64,000 nt of DNA from Phoronis australis. Taxonomy: Eukaryota > Phoronida > Phoronidae. Shown here piece by piece: positions 11,910 to 25,196 of the stretch. The notes beneath the pieces were generated by a model, which saw only the letters and a list, made by a program, of their open reading frames with translations, was not told the origin of the DNA and searched no databases. Every line of letters starts with the position of its first letter. Position 1 is the first letter of the stretch. The position numbers and the translations under genes are program-made. The stretch lies in NCBI GenBank assembly GCA_002633005.1, contig NMRA01000104.1:405198-469197 (forward strand), in the 5' to 3' direction.

Positions 11910-12906
11910 CTGGGCAGAGGAGAGTGTCGTGGAATCCACTTTTAGTCGGTTGCTTTCGTTGGTTTCGTAAATCAAGTGCAGTTTGTCTGCACTTAGACAA
12001 TTCCTCTTTGAGATTTGTAGTGACCTCGTTGGAGTTGTTCAATTCACGATGACATGTCTGTTTTAAGCTTTCAGTCACACTGGCTTCTGCATCGCAACTG
12101 TTCAGTTTCGCGGTCACGTTTTGCATCCTAACTTGGAGATGGTTGAAGAGAATCCACTGTTCATTAAGGCGATCTTTACAACTTTGTGCCTTTGACATTT
12201 CTGCAGCTACGTTTCCTTTACACGAAGTCAAATTTGTGGCCGCATTGTGCAAATCCAATGACGACTTTTCTCGAGAAGTATTGAACTGAGTCCAAACATC
12301 ATTTAACTGCAAACTGCAATTGTTGGACAGAGACTCAAAGTGTCCCCTGTTTGAAATGGTGGCATTAAGTTCAACTTCAAGTGCTTTAATGTTGTCGTTT
12401 CTGGCAAGAACTTTTGCCATCAGTCGATTATTCTCCTCCTCCATCCCCTCTATTGTATTCTTAGTCAGCCCCGCCATCTTCTTCTCCAAAGCATCTAATC
12501 TCAGCTCGCACACACTGTTCCCGCTAGATATTCGTCTCAGTGCTTGTGAGACTTGCAGTTGAAAGTTGCTCAGCAATTTTGCATTCACTGCGACATTTAT
12601 GTCAACAGCGTTTCCCTTCTTAGTTAATTCTTCAACCGCTTCCTTCATTCCTTGCATGTCAGCTGCTGGAACATTATGATCATTTCCATTACCCGGCGAC
12701 CCTTGCTCCCTGATCTCTCTTCGAAATTTGCCGCTGAAGTTGTCGTTAGTATTGAGGTATATATTGTAACTGCATTTTCCACCAGGTAGTATACAAGAGG
12801 CTCCGTGCACCGTGGTGTGTTTAGTGCTTTTATCGCCATTGGATTCTCCAAATACTTTTCCATAACTTGTTAACAAACAAACACAACTTACTACAAACCA
12901 ATCCAT
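11910..12906 (-). CDS. exon 1 (signal peptide and coiled coil) of coiled-coil/olfactomedin-like protein
   Basis: First coding exon of the complete 604-aa protein. The ATG at 12906 (ATCATGG context) was chosen because the frame upstream only reaches a TTG codon. Residues 1-20 form a signal peptide (MDWFVVSCVCLLTSYGKVFG); SCILPGGKC follows at about residues 36-44; residues about 85-320 are heptad-rich coiled coil with paired cysteines and N-glycosylation sites (NCS, NAT, NLT, NVT, NTS). The exon ends at LLCP with donor CAG|GTAAGG, phase 1. The plan signal peptide, coiled coil, olfactomedin resembles gliomedin/noelin/myocilin-type proteins. The neighbouring paralog at 868-1864 is its tandem duplicate. 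Confidence 0.9.
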
Positions 12907-13119
12907 GATGATAACTAAAACGGTCAAAATGTGAATTGTAAAAGATTACCATTTTTTATCCTAAAGATTGTTTTGACTGCGGCAAACTTCAAGTTGCCCT
13001 AATTTGCCCTTTCTTCATTGTGGGTTACCCAGACCACAGTGGCATTTTGTAACAACTTAATCGTGGGCATGTCTTGGAAATTCAGGTCCGCGCATTTTTT
13101 TACTCGACTAGTCACCAGA

Positions 13120-13672
13120 CGTCAATCTAAGAACAGTCAGCGACCAATCGGAATGCGGAATATAGTCACGAGATGCTAACAAATCTCTACCACATTCTCT
13201 GCTAGCTTATACAGAAAACAAGAGTCTTGTTTACCCTGCATGCAAATATGAATCATTTCAAAAACTATTACTAACAGTCTTTCGAACTCAGTTTGCATAG
13301 AACATCTGAAAGTTTAATTAGAATCTTGTTAGCCCTTTTTGAGTATTGGTGTTCCGAAGTTGGACATTTTTGTAGTGTACATAACCTTTAATTGACATTA
13401 TCTGCGAGAAAAGCAATTTTTTGAAACCAGCCCCAGCGCAGGTTCTAATCTTGAACCTTCACGTTCGCAGGTCACCGATAATGTCAATTAAAGGTTATGT
13501 ACACTTTACATTCAGGACCCTATAAAAATCTTAAAATGCTCCGAGATAACATTTTTACCAATAATGCCGCATTGTATACATGTCAACCCCTCAGGTCACA
13601 GCCTGTATCATTTTCTGTAAACATCCACATTTAAAGAAAAAAATCCATAAGATATCCAAACTGGATTGCAAC
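13120..13672 (-). repeat. duplicated upstream block, right copy
   Basis: Counterpart of 6408-6975, here starting about 210 bases upstream of the olfactomedin ATG at 12906. It may contain promoter or 5-prime UTR sequence. It differs from the left copy by an inverted segment that creates the hairpin at 13374-13505. Confidence 0.7.
13374..13505. repeat. 29-bp perfect inverted repeat with 74-base spacer
   Basis: 13374-13402 and 13477-13505 are exact reverse complements (AGTGTACATAACC at the outer end of the left arm). The left copy of the block at 6408-6975 has only one version of this sequence, so the second arm was added after the duplication. Confidence 0.95.
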
Positions 13673-13745
13673 GTCACATCTTAATAATACAACGAAGTAA
13701 CATACATGTTCATACAAACTAGTGAAGAGCACGGCTGCATTAAAC

Positions 13746-14880
13746 CACAGGCGCTTGGGTTTATCTGTTTCTGGATCGCAGATGACGTCACTCAATAACG
13801 TATATAAGAAAACATAAAGGTTGGACACTCGAAATCTGTTTGCTCAGAATTTTCTGCATGGAACTCCACGAAACTAGCATCGGGCAACTCTTAGAATGGT
13901 TTCTTTCATTCGATCTCTTCAAATTGCCTTCGAGTGGTGATTTGGCGACAAAAATGCCAAAAGAATGCCAAAATCACAAATTCAAGGAAGTGATTCCGTG
14001 ATGTCATGGCAGACGGTCTTCGCACATCCGGGTTTTTGACGGACGCTCCTGAGCTAAATTCGAAAGTCTAATTTCGCGCGGCTTTCATCGTCAATCCCTC
14101 GACTACTTGATCATGAGAAGCAGAGCGCACTTTATTGCCAAATAAATGTAATTACTCACATATTTGTGTCAAAAATAAATTATCCTGATACTGTATTGAT
14201 ATGCGAAGTTTTTGGTGTACTGTGATTTCTTATGAAGGTTTTACTTTTGGCCAAAACCATTGAGTTAACTCGTCGGCCACGCGCATTGTAATACTTGCAC
14301 GGACTGCGTTTCCTGGTCGAGTGTGTGTTGTGCTTCAATCAAAAAAGTGCGTGATGTCAAGATGAGAAACAAGATACGCCAGTTTATGTAATAAAATTCT
14401 AAGTTAAGGGCTAAAATGAGCCGTCAGTGGAATAAAGTTACAAATAATCATTAAAATACTAACTTTAACATTCTCAATTAGTTGAGTTTTGGATTAGAAT
14501 TATTGAATTTGAAATATAGGTTGCTTGCTCAAACTCGAAGTTTCACCTACGACAGGCGTACAAGTTGAAGCACAACTGAAATCCGCCATGTTTACTATTT
14601 CAGGTCCTTGAATTCAGAGTTTTGAGATTGTTTTGGAAATTCCATCGCCAATTCACCACTCACGAAGACAGTTAATGGGATCTAGGAAAGATAAGGCTTC
14701 GAAGGTTTATGCAACACCAGACTGAGGGAGGTGCACGCAGATTTTATTTGGATTTTGGACGGTTGAATTTGGGAGCCTCGGCTTGGCAAAGTTTAAGTGT
14801 CCAACCTTTATGTTTTCTTATAATGTATTATTGAGTGACGTCATTTGCGATCGAGGAACAGATAAACCCAAGCGCCTGTG
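13746..14880. mobile_element. hAT-like non-autonomous DNA transposon, 1135 bp
   Basis: The element is bounded by perfect 8-bp direct repeats CATTAAAC (13738-13745 and 14881-14888), a target-site duplication length typical of hAT elements. Terminal inverted repeats of about 83 bp begin CACAGGCGCTTGGGTTTATC and contain TGACGTCA; arms are 13746-13829 and 14798-14880. A further subterminal similarity (GAGTGGTGA..TTGGCGA) lies inside. No transposase frame is visible, so it needs help from an autonomous relative. It lies just upstream of the duplicated block of the olfactomedin gene. Confidence 0.85.
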
Positions 14881-14888
14881 CATTAAAC

Positions 14889-17800
14889 AATATACGAACT
14901 GATTATACTCGTCATACGTCACGTGTACACGCATGAATGCTCCTGGTTGTAATCAGATGCTGATTTTTTTGTGTTATACAGTACGTTTGTAAATGTTATG
15001 CGCTCTTATATCAACGTGGGAATTGGTTATAGCTCTAAATAAATATTGACATTTTTTAAAAGAATCCTTAATAACTTTTTGCACGCCTGTAAACTACGTT
15101 TATTGAGTCAAATCCGGCGTAAAGGTTGAAATGTATTCGAAATTTAAATTTTGATTACATTTTTCTGCCTTACAACAAATCCATTGGCAAATTACTAACA
15201 ATGTGTTTGAACGTTTTTCATTTGAAAAGTAAACTATGAATGAGCTGCGGTGAAAAATAAAAAAAAATAAATTGGCAAGATGAAGTCTTCACGTTGCCTT
15301 TTCTAAAGCCTCTACAGCTCAAGGACCACTGACTAAATGTCTGTTAGACATTGGCGGTTATTGACGAGTTCTAATAAAATTACAGAAACACAGCATCTAA
15401 CATGATTTATTGTTTTATACCTCTGCCAACCATTGACTACAAAAAGCCCATCCCGTCCATCTATAATCACAAGATACTTATATTTTGGTCCTAAAACGGT
15501 CACGCCCATTAAAGTTCGCGTGGTGAAACTTGTGCCTGGTCAAATTGATTGCTTTCTGCCATTGTTGTTGACGGTGTGAGGCTGCGTTACGTGATCGAGG
15601 GGCCAATGAAGCAACATAACACTTCAGCCGGACAGTATATAACATTGGTTGACAAAGGCGCTCTGATTTTTTAGCTCGATACAATCGTGGGTGATATTTG
15701 AAACTGCTGGCAACTTGTGTAAGTAAATATTAACCAGTTACAACATGTTACTGTTACAGTCTCTCTCACAGTTTCCTGCAGTTAGTTTTTGCACATCTCA
15801 TTTTCAGCTTTTTCTGCTGTGTTGATCATTACTAGTCACAAAAATACTCAATAGGTAGCACTACTGGGTTGTGAATAATAAATAGCATTTTGATATCACC
15901 TGTTGGATTCATCAGTGGCGATGAAGACCGGTGGAGATACCTGACGGATTTTGTTGTAAGAGTGTACGGACTTTGCCGGTGCAACAATAAAAGTCTGGCA
16001 TCAGCGGTCAGTTGCAGGGATCAAATATAATACAACAGCCACCATAACTGCGTCATAGGACAACTCAATAACCCGTCGGGTTAATGCACGGACGCAAAGC
16101 ACAGGCGCATCAAGACGTGCATCGTATGTGGTATGGAAACATTTAGTGTGGCGTCGTTTTTACGTTTTCTGCCCATTCAAATAATATGAAGATGTTAAAA
16201 TTGTAAGCTATAATTATACTAATTAGGTCACAGTTATTTAATGGTGTAAATTACTAAAAGCATGACTAATTGTCTCATATGGACCCGGTCAATCTTGATA
16301 TTTCTCTACTCCACAGGAGCATACCATGTGTGCAACCGATTAATTCTAGCACATAAGAGCTGAATTGTCCCCGTGGTTACTGGAATCAGAAATACCAAAG
16401 GCTTGAAAAATAGCCGAAAGGCAGATACGTCACTAAACAGTTGATAGTCTTTATCGTAAAACAACGGCTGCTTTACGACTTTCTGGCAAACTTTGCTACT
16501 TAACGTATGGTTTCCAAATCAGTGCTTTTTGAAATCAATTCAGCATCTCTCGGACTTTTCCAGAGAGACGTTTCATAATGTGTAAATTTGATTCATGTGA
16601 CCCTATACTGTCTTACCTTGCTTGTCTTTACATCATGTTATCCTTAGCGTATTTTGCAGTTTCCATGTAATAAAGCAAGAGCCTTTGATACTGGGGATTT
16701 TTAATAAGTCTTTTTAATTTTCTGGATATTCATATTGAGCAAGTCAACATTAATTATTACTTCTTACAAATTACCCAATATGTCCGCCTTTTGGACTATG
16801 CGGATGTATTTAAATGACGTCTTTCATTTTTTAACAGTTTCACACTTATACAGCGCATGCACGTAATCTTCATCGATAGATGGAGCTAAGCGCTCCTAGT
16901 ACATGTACGCCTTTATGAACGCTTGTTACATACTATGATTGCCGTTCAGTGTTTTATCTGTTCTTAGTTTGTCAGGTAATCTGTCTTTAATTTGAACGCA
17001 TGTCAATATTTACATATACTGCAGCAGATCACTTACATCATATGTACTTAAGTGTTACTATTTACCTTTGATCCAATGTTATACTTAAGCAAATATACTT
17101 GTAGTAGCAGTTCAAGGCGCTGGCGCAAGGGTTAAATCCATGCATATGCGATCCGCACGAGCGCTATCATTAACATATTCCGTTTCTCATTAATCCATTT
17201 CACTAGCTGTAAATCTTTTCAATAAACTGTAATTCAGATTTCATGAACTCGTTCTTTACTCAAAAACTGCATCACGTTTACTGTGAAAGGCATTGTTCTC
17301 TCCGGAACTAAATTTGTTGAACTTCTTTGATTTCGGTTTCATATTCATATGCCTCAGGGCTAGAGAGAACTTTATTCATGGATTATGTACTACCAGTGTA
17401 ATAGCGAGTGTGATGTGAGTGCCATGCCATGTGCGGTATTTTGAAAACAAACCAACATTGTGTACGAATTGAAGATCTACTGTATATGCAACAATTGCTC
17501 TCGTTGTCGGTACATGAGAATAAACGTTGTTCGTAAGAAATGAATCGTGTCTTATTAAACAACGAACTTCAGCTGGTAAAATAAGAGTCCCGTAAATGAT
17601 GGGTTGACTTCCCATTAAAAAAGCACAGAAAAAATAAAATGATTTTTGGAATCTCGTTTCAAAAACTGAATTCTGCATTTCAAGGCACTACTGGGCAATG
17701 ATTGGGGCTTTCTACACAACAAAATAACGTTTATTGTGCAAAAATGCAAACTACTACCATTCTCTAATTGCTTTAGTGTCTGAAATGTTTTTCAAATTAA

Positions 17801-18556
17801 TGTTTCGTGTACAACGAGCCAGTTGAAGTTGTGACCTGAAAGACATTTTCGAAAATATTCTATGGCAGCGTATGTAAGTCAAGTCCAAATATACCCCCTC
17901 CGTTACAAAAATGTGTGAAAATTTAAAAACAGACATTAGCCGGCAGCAATAATGCCTGTAGAATGCTCTCAATATCATCTAAGTAGTTCTTAGGTACATG
18001 TAACCTCTTTGTTAAATGTTCACGTACGGCCACGTGTAACAGCGCCATTTCTTTTATAGTGAGTAAACTGGCAACAAAACTAAAAAGTACCAAAGATTTT
18101 CTTGGAACTCTCCCAGTCCCCGGCACATGACACAGTCCCAAGGAGGGACTCGTTTAAGTTCCCTAAATCTAGTTTTGTGGGCTTATGAAAACACAAGCTA
18201 CTTGCGTGTCATTTTCATTCCATTGTCCTTTATTGGACTTTGGCGTATATGTGGATAGTAAACATTCTCACAGAATAGAGTGTTGGAAACTTACTACTGT
18301 CACATTCATTATCTCAGTCGAAATTTGATGCTGAGGTTCATACTCAATATGTCCCTGACAACTACGCTGCCAGCAATAGTACAACACAATACACTTTTTA
18401 TCATCAAATGCACTTCAAGGTTGGAATACCTTCATCAAATCTCCATTTCTGAGAAGCACGATTCTTCAAACTGGACTGAGCACAGCGTAGCCCTAGACTG
18501 AAAGCTTGCTCAACCGTTTACTGACGTACCCGTGTCCTACGCACGACCCTGTGCCG
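14889..18556. other. intergenic, no gene seen
   Basis: AT-rich DNA with only short open frames lacking domains or splice support. Nothing further was recognised. Confidence 0.4.
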
Positions 18557-18655
18557 TTACAAGGCGATCTTAGGGTCTTTTGGAAACGCAAAAACTGAAA
18601 TGTTGCCTGTCCAATTGCTATTACTGCATCCTCCGTTCATGCATCTTTTCAGAAT
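18557..18655 (-). pseudogene. THAP-like exon fragment
   Basis: The minus strand reads RCMNGGCSNSN...VFAFPKDP, matching the beginning of a THAP zinc finger (C-x4-C followed by F-x-FP-x-DP). A possible donor CTT|GTAACG ends the reading at 18561. The upstream frame stays open to 19033 but has no recognisable content, and no in-frame ATG sits immediately before the first cysteine. The rest of the domain (WL, VC-x-HF) is not in the adjacent sequence. It could be a real first exon of a THAP gene or a transposon relic. Confidence 0.4.
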
Positions 18656-20099
18656 ACTCGGTCGAACTCGGTTTTCGAGACCACTACGGTTCGCGGCTGG
18701 TGTAGAACAACACAATGGCGGAGACCGATCCACTGATAACGTCACACAAAAAAAATTATGTTCGAAGTATGTCCCGAAAATAAGAGGTGCGTCGCAAGCT
18801 CCGTTTCCAGGGAGAAAAAGGAGACCGTGTATAGGCAATATAAGGTCATTTATTGTGACCGATAACGGAACGGTACAGAAATATGAGTGTATAGATAGCA
18901 TAAAGATAAAATCATAGTCTCTGGAAAGATGGACACTAAAAAGATCCACAAGAGGTGTTGAAGACAGCTCATGTCCATCCGCAGGGACGTACCAAGATAC
19001 AACTAAGAAAGGAAAAGGAGGTATTGTGTACATTCACTTATTTTTTAATTCTGCGTTTATTTATTGATCAAAAGTACACAAAATTGAAGACGTAATACTT
19101 AAAAATTATATTAGAATTGTTGGTAACCGAATCTAATCATTTATGACCATGGTGTGAGGGGTTGCAGAAAATTAGCAATATATTCTGACACGCGCAGGCT
19201 AATCTCCGTCCAAGAGTCAAGACAAGTCAACGACATGTTTCTGAATTCGTTGTAGTCGATTGCAAGACAGTAGAACCAAGGTCCTCTAGTCTAAAAATAC
19301 GATTTTGGACTCTGGTGTGTTTTTCGCATTTCTTCCACATACAAAAATATATAATACTTTGGTTGTTAGATGCAGTGGCGCAGGCCTACTGGGAATATCC
19401 GAAAATGGGCGAATGAGCGGATAATGCGGAAAACGGTCTCTCAAAATGTCAAACGAAACCGAAAATACGCCGTGCTAATACGTTTAGTTACCAATAGTCA
19501 CCCAAAATCTCGTTAAATGATAGTTATTTGAGTGAAATCACTACCCCTACTCATAATGTCTTGCCAAAATAAAGAAATTCGGCCGTCTGCAATGACAAAA
19601 CGATCGGCGTACAGTTGTACAACTTTTTGATCATTTGTGTTAGCAGTGCGTGCATTCACTTTGCAATTTTTATGTGTTTGTTTTCTTTGTCTTTCTTCAG
19701 AAACGATCCAGTATTTTGTAGGCTTACTAGACTATACAGTCTACAGACTTCCATTGAGTTTTATTCCTCTATTATTCGTCATGCTAACTAAAAAGGATGT
19801 AAAAAGGAAATTGTTTACTTTTTGATAAACTTCGTGGATATTGGCACACAAATACTTTTGCATATGTCCTCGTGCACATTAAATTAGATTTTCTGATTCA
19901 GTCCAACGCAAACAAAATTCGAAATTGAATCAGAAAATGAAAATATTTGTAAGAGCTTTGGGTAATATTAAATTCAAATCTAGCAAGGATACAACAAAAT
20001 TTCTTCCAGTGTGCTCCAGTTATTACAAATCCACAAATTACTATCACCAGTCAATTTTTTTAATACGGGTAATCCTTTAGTTAGTTTGAAATGATTTAG
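18656..20099. other. intergenic, no gene seen
   Basis: Only short frames without domains. Around 19370-19450 there is a GC-richer patch that looks like part of a repeat. Confidence 0.35.
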
Positions 20100-21010
20100 A
20101 TGAACACAACTACAAGCCTACCTCTCTTCTCCCAAAATTATTTGAAAAAATACACATGACCAACTTTATGCCTACTTCATTACAACCATCTTTGATATGA
20201 AAATCAATATGTTTTCCATGATACTCGAATTAGCCAACAGAATTGAGGGATATTTGGACAAAAGGATAAACTGAACAATCATCTTTTAGACCTTTCAAAA
20301 GCCTTTGATACAATATACTGAGGTATCTTAGAGAACAAACTTTTATTTTGCGATATAACTGGAAAGGAACATTTAGTCTTCGGATCTTATTGATACAATC
20401 GGCAGCAATGTGTCTTATTTGACAATTCCTCCTCACCAAACAAATCATCATCAAAATGTACCTCAAGGATGTATTCATGTGTCCCTCTACGTACGACTTC
20501 TACAAATTCACTTGTCTGGAGACATTTCTATATTGTAATGACACCGGTCTTATACATATTCGTCTACAACATTAGCAGGCAACAATAAGCTATCAAACGT
20601 ATTTACATGGTTATCAATCTACAAAATGTCATTAAATGCATGGTATTCTACTTTTGCAGAACAAGGATGTTTTTGACATTTGGCGGCACGTCATTTTTAT
20701 CTGGTGAGAACAAAACAGACTTGCGTTCTATTCAGTAAACTCATGAAATACCTGCCCTTGTTCGCAATCACAACAATTTACTATTCCGTGATCCATGCTG
20801 AATTAATTTTAGCATCACAGTGCAGGGCTTCAAAATGTCAGTAGACAACTTCTTCAGAAACGAGCTATAAGAATAATAACCAATTCACACTACTGAGACC
20901 TTACAAAATCAAGAATATGCAAACTCTAAAAATAACTCTGCTTGCAAATATTCTTAATATATCCTGCGATGGCCCCTTGATTTCACCCAAAACAAAGTGC
21001 TTAAAATGTT
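20100..21010 (+). mobile_element. decayed non-LTR retrotransposon reverse transcriptase
   Basis: Reading across several frames with stops, the plus strand shows ordered reverse-transcriptase landmarks of non-LTR elements: YKPTSLLPKLFEKI near 20110, LDLSKAFDTI near 20285, a CVLFDNSSSP stretch near 20410 and the C-terminal QKRAIRIIT near 20855. The order and spacing fit a Jockey/CR1/L2-type RT domain. Numerous stops and frameshifts make it inactive. Both ends are truncated, so clade and target duplication cannot be given. Confidence 0.75.
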
Positions 21011-24000
21011 TAAGGTTACACTGTTGGTCCGTTTCACTGCACGCATACGTCCGCCAAAGATTATCTCCGTTTTTTTCAGCATAATTGTCAAATTTGTATT
21101 GACTGAGTATTTAACTTACACAACCTGAGTCCGTCTGATAATTTTGTTTCCACCAAAACAAAATCAAAAGAAACAGTGATCTACAAGAAAGCTTCATTTC
21201 CTTGCAAGGTGAGTACGCCAAAAGCGTAGCAGGCTGTGTTTGACCCACCCATAGTCTTGTTTAATTACCTTTCTACTGACGTCATAATAAACGACGTTAT
21301 TCGACAACCCTAATCTTGTTTTGCTAGTGCAACATAGCTCGTGGGGTACAACGGGCAAAACAGATTGCAATGGTTTAACTTTGATATTGTGAAACATGTT
21401 TCATGTTAACCATCTAAAATATTTTCGATGTCTTGTGGTTGTCTACCTCACATTCAGTACCGATAGCAAGGTGGTTAGAACTTGTACAAAAATGATGGTG
21501 CGTTACTTTCGTGGACAATCCGGCGAAAGGCACCATATGCACCACTTGTCTTGCCAGACCATTGAATCCACAATTCTAGTAATGGTGTTGTGAACAATGT
21601 CGGTGGCGATGTCGTAGTAATCTTCACCGTTTTGATGTCAGGGTCGTTGTCTTCCGTGGTGACGGGACTTCTGTCGATTTTACCAGCAATTGTCGTTATC
21701 CGTGGTAGCGCTTTTATTTGCTGAGTTATGAGATTTCCTGAATTAATAATGGTATTGTCACATGTTTCAAATCTCAACTTTTCCGCGCTTATTCTAGCTG
21801 GCAGAGACACGCCTGAAGACTAATAAGGAAAACGGGGTAACAGAATTTCCGCCGCGCAAGCTTGGAGTATTTGTGAACAGTTTGCGAATCTAGGGGAATG
21901 ATGAGTACCGCGAAATGAGAGCTCAAGAACACCAGAGTTCTTTAAGAATCCAAGTGCCAGGCAGTACTTGTGTAATCGCTCTTGTCTCGTTTTCAGTGGC
22001 TGGCCTGACCCGCTTCTTCGAGGTTTGTCCCTAGTCCGGCCACACCGTCAACATGTCGCAAGGGAAAATTAATTTCGTATCAAATGCTATTGTTATTCTT
22101 CACTCGTTATAGTCCTATCTTGCCTCCCTTCTTTCGGAAAAAATAAAAAAACTGAGTGTTTCGACACCCACATTTTCCTCTTCGACCAAAACATGCAGAA
22201 AAAACCGCTGTTAGGCTCTTATACAATTTTACCCAATGCGTTTTGGTGTGGAGCCAAATGCCCCACTTTATACAAAGATGTCCCGCTTTATCAATCCAGG
22301 AATCGATTTTTTACTCCTAAGCATTTGGAAGTGCATAAGTAACGGCTTATTTTTAGAGAGAGTAAGATATGCACAGACTTTCATGTGCTTTGTGATTTTT
22401 TCAGTGGTTGGATGATTTACATGGAGTTTTGATCAGGGACAAAAGAGTCTGCGAAGCATGTGATATTTCACAGTAGGTGAAACTTACAATTAGGGATTAC
22501 AAGGTGTCACGAAATAACATTCAGCAACGCCAGATATTAAATTGGCACGCAACGTTGCATAGTAGGTCTTGCATTGAAGGTCTGGGAATATAACAATGTG
22601 ACTGATTTATTTCCGTTTTTTTTTAAATAGAGGGTTGCCTTCTTGGCTAAAGAGTACATTTGACCTTTGAATGTGATTTTCACGTCATGACACGTCACTA
22701 GTTAATCTAGAACTTTTGTCTTTCCAATGTATGGCGGAGGAATTTCAAGAATTGGGTCAATGAACCATCATTTAGAGTTTTCCAAAGGCACCATAGTTTA
22801 CAATCGGACATGCAAAGGCCGCTAGAAGTGCACCTTCCCAAGCAGATGCGCGGTTTAATAAGTCGAATCAATCATACAGCAAGTGTGTCACGGTGACTGT
22901 ATGCAATGCTCTTGGACTCTTGGCTCCTGGCGACGGCTGGTATACAAGAATAGCGGGGTCCTGTGATGGCGGCATAAATCTCCGTAGACTCCACTGAGGA
23001 CTAAACTTTCTTCGTTGCCGTTGAAATTTCTTTTTTTCTTTTTGTTAATTAATGATTGAGTTAACTCTACAACCAACTTTTTAACCAATTTCGCCAGTCT
23101 CTTTAGGGTGTACGATGTCTGTTCAAAATTTAAAGAGTTTTTGAGTCACTTTCTTGATAAATGTGTAGCGATTTCATTATGTTTCACGTACTTCCAGAGG
23201 CATTTCTGTTCGAATTCCTCTCAGCGTCCGTACGTATTCATTCTATCGTTTTGAGCTCAAAATCAGACCCTGAACTAGACCAGAGTGTCACTAGGTCTTC
23301 TTTAGCTTCAGTCCCTCATGTTTCTTAACACACGACTCATTGCCTATGAAAGGCATCCTCACCAACAAGGCTAACTTGTGTAGCAGTCAGACATAGTTCC
23401 TCTGAATACACAGACAGTCCACTGGCACATTGTCTTATGGTAACTTAGTACTGCGATTCACATTTCTCCAAGGCCACTAACTTGTACATTGTGCCATGCA
23501 GCACTGCTGGTGAGTGGAATTGCTGTGGGAAGACAACGGAGTAACAAAGCTTGTCTATGATACAGCTTGAAGTGGCCTTAAAATGTCACTGAACCTGGAA
23601 CAAATATTGAAATATGAATAATTAAGTACTCCAGATTGGATCAAAAATTCTATCCCTGTTTTTCAAAAATATACGGTGACTGCCCTACAGTTTCACATAA
23701 AATTAAATAATTACTATTTTCCGAAACCAAGGGTGTATATAAGTATTGCATAAAACTGTGTCTTTATTTATCATTCGTAGCCATAAAAATTCTTTAAACA
23801 CATCACTTGTCTGCAAAATATACAAGTTTTTTGAGACAACTTCAAACCTTTGTTACCCATTTTCAAGCCTTTTTAATTTTGAAACTTTCAGCAATTTTAA
23901 ACTCCGATTACAAATTCATGGCTCTGTCAAGCATACTTCTAGTCTAAGGTTTGGGGAACCGTTTCTAAGACTTTTAATTTTTCTTTTAATAGAAAATGTG

Positions 24001-24738
24001 AAGACTTGAGTCATTTAAAAATGATGGATAATCTCTCTGTTGTTTAAGAGTAATTACAAGCCGCAAGGCCCCATCAAAAATGCAATTTTCACAAAAATGG
24101 CAGTCATTTGAATTTATAACGACTTGCAACATTTCAAGGAATGAGTTAAGACTATTCAGTCACTGTGAATTCAGAAAATGTAATATATTTTTATGGGTTT
24201 AAAATTGATAGCAAATCAGTTTCATGAAATAAACTTGAAGGGACTTCATGAAGGTTAAGAATTACCTCACCATGCTCTTTCCCCCAAACATGTATTACCT
24301 GTTATTTCCACACATTCAGTTGTACCAAATATTACAACCCCAACCCCCCAAGCCAATCCCCCGCTAAGGACCTGAATAAGTAAATTAACAAAATGCCTTA
24401 CATACATTTCTTTAAAAATAGCTGTTCCTTTGCAAAGGCTTTGTTCGTTGTCTCCAATACTGAAAGTAGTCTTTGACAACAGATCTGCACTGGATGGGAA
24501 GATGTTGTTGGTTAGCTGCAGTCAAATGCTTAAAACCAATTTTTGTCCATTCAGGGACGGTGCAGAAGCGATGCATATCTCCTCTGCACGGTACAAGCCC
24601 TCAAATCTAAAACCAAAGGTTACGTGAAAACAGGCGTGATAGATTTCCAGAAGACATATGATAGGGAGTAAACAAATAGTCTGATGCAATGGATATTTGT
24701 CATGTACCTCGCTTTGCCATTGGGCTTGGATTGTAATC
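21011..24738. other. intergenic with diffuse repeats
   Basis: No gene supported. The piece 21280-21375 shares words with 27260-27350 (GCAACATAGCTCGTGG). The piece 22140-22290 shares several words with 59120-59215 and 60030-60070 (CACCCACA, TCCCGCTTT). These indicate old interspersed repeats. Confidence 0.4.
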
Positions 24739-25006
24739 TTAAAGGCGAAGGCAACCTTTTTCATGCCATTTTTAGCAAAAATTAGGTTCGTTGGTTATCC
24801 CAGACATATTTTCAACTTAATTACAACTTTTCGTAATTTAACTAAATATTCGTTCTCTACTCCGGAAGTGACGTTTTGGGAGGCAAGCATTTCCCGCCAA
24901 TTTCTTTTCATATAGTCTGACTATGAGAGCTGTCGCGTCAGTCATTGATTTACCTCCGTTGTGATAAGCTCGGTCGTCGTTTGCTTTTGTTTACGAGTCA
25001 GTCAAC

Positions 25007-25057
25007 ATGCCACACTGTTGCTGCGTACCGGAATGTACTCATTATGGCCCAAAGCCT
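25007..25057 (+). other. THAP-like start codon segment in left arm
   Basis: ATG at 25007 opens MPHCCCVPECTHYG, resembling the first residues of a THAP zinc finger, followed by a good donor CCT|GTAAGC after 25057. It could be a first exon of 17 codons. No following exon with the rest of the finger was identified. Confidence 0.35.
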
Positions 25058-25196
25058 GTAAGCAACCCTGCTGCGATGTTGAGTAGTGGGAGTGAATACA
25101 GGTCCAGTCAGTGAAGAGTACAATTCGTCGTTCAATGAACAGATCGTGGAGCCAAACTTTGATAAGTTTATTGTGGACTTGTTTAAAGTATTGGAG

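Noticed and set aside
18557-19033. A 158-codon coding frame on the minus strand
   Set aside because: Only its last 30 residues resemble a THAP domain; the rest has no known features and was not annotated as coding.
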